Shown one piece after another: positions 59,349 to 64,000 of a DNA stretch of 64,000 nt. Each line of letters opens with the position of its first letter. Position 1 is the first letter of the stretch. Source of the stretch: Helianthus annuus (taxonomy: Eukaryota; Streptophyta; Magnoliopsida; Asterales; Asteraceae); NCBI RefSeq assembly GCF_002127325.2, contig NC_035449.2:82803657-82867656 (forward strand). Direction: 5' to 3'. Below the pieces are notes generated by a model. That model saw only the letters and a program-made list of their open reading frames with translations. It searched no databases and was not told the DNA's origin. A program made the position numbers and the translations under genes.

Positions 59349-60204
59349 GAAGGTTCAAATGAAAACCACTAGTTATTGTGAAAACTAGAAAACTAACTAA
59401 AACCCACTAAAAAGGAGGGGGGGAAGACTTTTAATGAAGGAGGGGTAAAATTGGAACAAAAAATATATAACTTTTCAAACATTTTCCATTTCTCCATACG
59501 TTATCATTTTAAAACAAAAATGGCACCATAAGATCACAAATTTTCTTATCTTTCATTCAAGTATATTCGAGCATATTTTTTATGACGTAAAAAAAGATTT
59601 ATGGTGTCGTCTTGTTTTCAATACCATTATTATAGTAGTGCACATGTGCAATATAACATGTACTACAATGTGCATTACATGCTTAAAATTAGCTTTTTGA
59701 TTCTAGTTTAGCTTTTAGGGTTAGTTTTTTTGGAGGTTTAGGATTAAGATTAGGTTTTTGGGTGTGGGGGGAGGGGGGTTTAGGTTTTTGGGGGTGGGGG
59801 TGGGGGGTTAGGTTTTTCTCGGGTTTATGTTTAGGGTTTAGTTTTAGGTTTTCGGGAGGGTGGGGGTGGGGGGGTTTAGGTTTTTGGGGGGAGGGGGGGT
59901 TAGGCTTTTGGTGGGAGGGTGAATTTAGGTTTTGGGGGGGGGGGGGGTGGGGGGTTTAGGTTTTTGGGGGGTGTCGGTGGGGGGTGGGTTAAGTGGTTTA
60001 GGCTTTCCGTATTAGTGCACATGTGCAGTACAACCAAAAAAATTTTTTTTTTTTTTTTTTGAAATTTTTTTCCATATATAAAAAGTAGCGATTTTTCTAA
60101 AAAAATTGTAAAAAAAAAAAATTGTATGTTTTTTAGGTTTTTTTTCGGCTTTTTTAGTTAGTTTTCGAGTTTTCACAATAAAAGTGGTTTTCATTTGAAC
60201 TATC

Positions 60205-60207
<3 letters not shown>
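59346..60207 (+). mobile_element. Family W element with G-rich core
   Basis: Terminal inverted repeat GGGGAAGGTTCAAATGAAAA / complement GGGGATAGTTCAAATGAAAA. TGCACATGTGCA palindromes near 59640 and 60008 bracket a run of TTTAGGTTTTTGGGGG-type repeats (59700-60000). Confidence 0.65.
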
Positions 60208-60279
<72 letters not shown>

Positions 60280-60282
<3 letters not shown>

Positions 60283-60786
60283 GAGGGTTCAAATGAGAAG
60301 AAATTTTTTGTAAGAATAAAAAAGAACAAACTTCAACCAATAATAATGCTTCATTTTACTTCATTTAATTTTTGTATTTAATATGGGTGTAAGGGTATAT
60401 TGGTAAAATTAGATAGATCATTAATTATTAGTCTTCCTTTTTAATAGCTAACTAAATTAAATTTGTAACTTATTTTTTAAAAAAATAAATTTTTTCAAAA
60501 AAGAAAAAAATTAATTTAAAGTGTAGGATAAATTATGAGGTGTGTAGGATGAATTACGAGTTGTGTAGGATAAATTTCAGTATGTGTAGGATAAATTTCA
60601 AACACGAGTAGGGTAAATTTTGATGTGTCTAGTCAAAAATTTTAGTGTGGAGGATGATACTCTTTATGACTAATTAATTAGTCAAAAATATAATAAATGA
60701 GATGAGAGAAAAAGTATTTAATGTTTTACAATTGTACCATTTGTTCTTTTTCTTCTCAATTTAATTTTCTTCTCAAATGAACCTCC

Positions 60787-60790
<4 letters not shown>
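60280..60790 (+). mobile_element. MITE family Y, copy 3
   Basis: Same ends and orientation as copy 1 (48431-48945) and very similar throughout. Tandem TGTGTAGGATAAATT at 60520-60650. Confidence 0.73.
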
Positions 60791-60817
<27 letters not shown>

Positions 60818-60820
<3 letters not shown>

Positions 60821-61520
60821 GTAAGATTGAATAAAAAATTTATTTTGACTAAGTAGGAAGAGAAGGAATCTTAACCATTCATTTTTCAAATCAATGGTTA
60901 AGATGAAAATGTGGGAGAAAAGAGAAGTGCAAGGGTAACTTGCAAAAATCTTATTTATTGATTTTTTTTCTATCCACATGCAAGGCACATGCATATTCCA
61001 CCCCCATTTTTTAAACGTTTATAACTTTTTTATACGACATTATTTTTTCATAAAAATTTCACCGTAAAATCGAGCGTTTTTTTATCTTTAATTTGAGTAC
61101 TATATTGCTATATAAAATATGAAGATAAAAAACCCACTAAAATGTGTTGTATTTCTATGTCGTATAACATTTTTTGTGCTGGATTTTTTTGTCTTAAATT
61201 TTTTTTCTCAATTTTTTGTATTGGATTTTTTTGTACTACATTTTTTGCTGAATTTTTTCGTGCTATTTTTTTTTGTACTAGATTTTTTTGTGCTATATTT
61301 TTTTGTGCTACATTTTTTGTGCTACATTTTTTACGCTAGATTTTTTGTGCTACATTTTTTTGTTTTATTTTAGAAAACAAAAGGGTTGCCACATGTTATT
61401 TTCACTCCTATTTATAATAACCAAAATGCCCTTCATTCCTACTTATTAGGAGTGTCACATGTCATCATTACAATCCTTCTTAGCCTACTTAGGCAAAATC
61501 CACTTTTTAATGGATCCTTC

Positions 61521-61522
<2 letters not shown>
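60818..61522 (+). mobile_element. Family V element
   Basis: Ends GGGGTAAGATTGAATAAAAA and complement GGGAAGGATCCATTAAAAAG, both continuing to a CTAAGTAGG segment: an imperfect terminal inverted repeat of about 50 bp between (TA)n tracts. 61165-61370 is a TTTTTTGTGCTA(C/G)A microrepeat; the frames over it are low-complexity. Confidence 0.55.
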
Positions 61523-61570
<48 letters not shown>

Positions 61571-61575
<5 letters not shown>

Positions 61576-61771
61576 TAACGTACATCACATACGACAGATA
61601 ATTACGCATGTTCATTTTAAAATCACGCGCGTTATAACTAAAAAATCCAAAATCACGCATGTTGAAACACAATAATTACGCATATTGAAAACATTAATCA
61701 CGCATGCATGTTATAGAACAAATCACGCACGTTGTCGTACGTGAATTACGTTAAGCCATAATGTACAATAT

Positions 61772-61774
<3 letters not shown>
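61571..61774 (+). mobile_element. Family U, short element with AATCACGCATGTT repeats
   Basis: 204 bp between (TA)n tracts. AAGGTTAACGTAC... on the left and GTACGTGAATTACGTTAAGC on the right are loosely inverted. AAT(C/T)ACGCATGTT repeats about six times. Confidence 0.5.
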
Positions 61775-61839
<65 letters not shown>

Positions 61840-61842
<3 letters not shown>

Positions 61843-62550
61843 GGCTGCTAGAATGAGAACCACCTCGAGTTGTAAGAACCGCGAGAACTACTTGATCCGG
61901 GGCGAGGTGGACCAATTTTTTTTTAAAAAACGTAGATGCATGTATTATAAACACATTCGTAAAAAAAATGAAAAAAAAAATGTCGTGCATGTAGTTTTTT
62001 ACACCACAAGTTTGTGGTTTACGAGTTCCGTAAATTTACAAAAAAATTTGAGAAAACCCTAGAAAATTTGAGAAAACCCTAGAAAACCCAATCTCTCGGC
62101 TTTTTTTTTGAAAAAAATAACACATGTAATATACATGTTTTTAAGAGTTTTGAGCCAAATAAATCAAAAAAGCGTCGAGTGGTTTTTTTTAAAAAAAAAA
62201 TAAACAAGTTTCAGCAACTTTTTGTCTTACACACGTAAGTGAAAAAGTTGCTGAAATTATAAACCCTAAAAGCTAAACCCTAAAGGCTAAAGCTAAAGCT
62301 AAACCCTATAGCTAAACCCTAAAGCTAAACCCTAAAGCTAAACTCTAAACCCTAAAGTTAAAACCTAAATCTAAACCCTAAGGCTAAACCATAAAGCTAA
62401 ACCCTAATATATTTAGGGTTTAGGGGTTATGATTTAGGGTTAAGAGATCCTAGTTAGGGTTCGACGAGACGGTTCCAACGCCGCTGGAATGGGTCCAATT
62501 GGAGTTCGTTTGAGTCGGTTCCCCACTGTTCCCCACTTTTTTAGTGTTCC

Positions 62551-62552
<2 letters not shown>
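61840..62552 (+). mobile_element. Truncated family X-related half, joined to telomere-like sequence
   Basis: GGGGGCTGCTAGAATGAGAA starts an arm homologous to the left half of 58904-59305 up to about 62040. The matching right arm is missing. Instead come GAGAAAACCCTAG repeats, then degenerate CTAAACCCTAAAG repeats (62262-62410), then TTTAGGGTTTAGGGG (62410-62425). Confidence 0.55.
62262..62460 (+). repeat. Telomere-like degenerate repeats
   Basis: Many CCCTAAA units spaced by GCTAAA, followed by a switch to TTTAGGG on the same strand. Too degenerate for an active telomere; an interstitial or chance expansion. Confidence 0.55.

Positions 62553-64000
<1,448 letters not shown>

Noticed and set aside
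62262..62460. Real chromosome end
   Set aside because: Repeats are too degenerate, switch strand, and are followed by more elements.

Overview
This is repeat-rich plant nuclear DNA. The evidence is Ty3 chromoviruses with chromodomain-like integrase tails, a Tat-type element with two RNase H domains, Sirevirus-like gag-only elements, a tRNA-derived SINE, a Mutator-like MITE and long (TA)n tracts. The style of the elements suggests a eudicot, possibly Asteraceae; that is a guess from family resemblance. I see no intact host gene, rRNA or tRNA gene.

Layout, left to right. Positions 1-45469 form one nested stack of LTR retrotransposons. Element E (minus strand) contains D (an LTR-type sequence). 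D contains element 1 (Tekay/Del-type, ends at 35463) and element C (37445-43267, Sirevirus-like, gag only). Element 1 contains element B (1666-8144, Sirevirus-like, gag only), element 2 (12873-22605, intact Tekay-type with nearly identical LTRs) and a Tat-type element (25144-32278, inserted in the 3' LTR of element 1). Target-site duplications resolve the joins: GGCTC for B, ATGAA for element 2, GGCAG for Tat and (A/G)TTAC for C. The left parts of element 1, D and E lie outside the window.

45470-48375 is older sequence. It holds two diverged copies of a segment encoding the N-terminus of an unknown Q/P-rich protein, and a complete SINE with a 13-bp duplication. 48376-63552 is a run of about 13 short non-autonomous elements lying almost end to end, with (TA)n tracts between most of them. 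One of them holds a MULE-type MITE with a 9-bp duplication. 63553-64000 is CT-rich sequence with no callable gene.

The only full-length open gene is gag-pol of element 2. It could in principle supply enzymes to broken relatives such as element 1. The main points for a second look are: an array of 19-nt hairpins in the leader of element 1; an extra acidic reading frame 5' of its gag; a phase-1 intron of about 90 nt at the same place in gag of both Tekay-type elements; LTRs of nested element B that are far more diverged than those of its host; shared polypurine and palindrome architecture in B, C and E; and the TA-bounded MITE cluster. All comparisons were made by eye, so percentages and counts are approximate.
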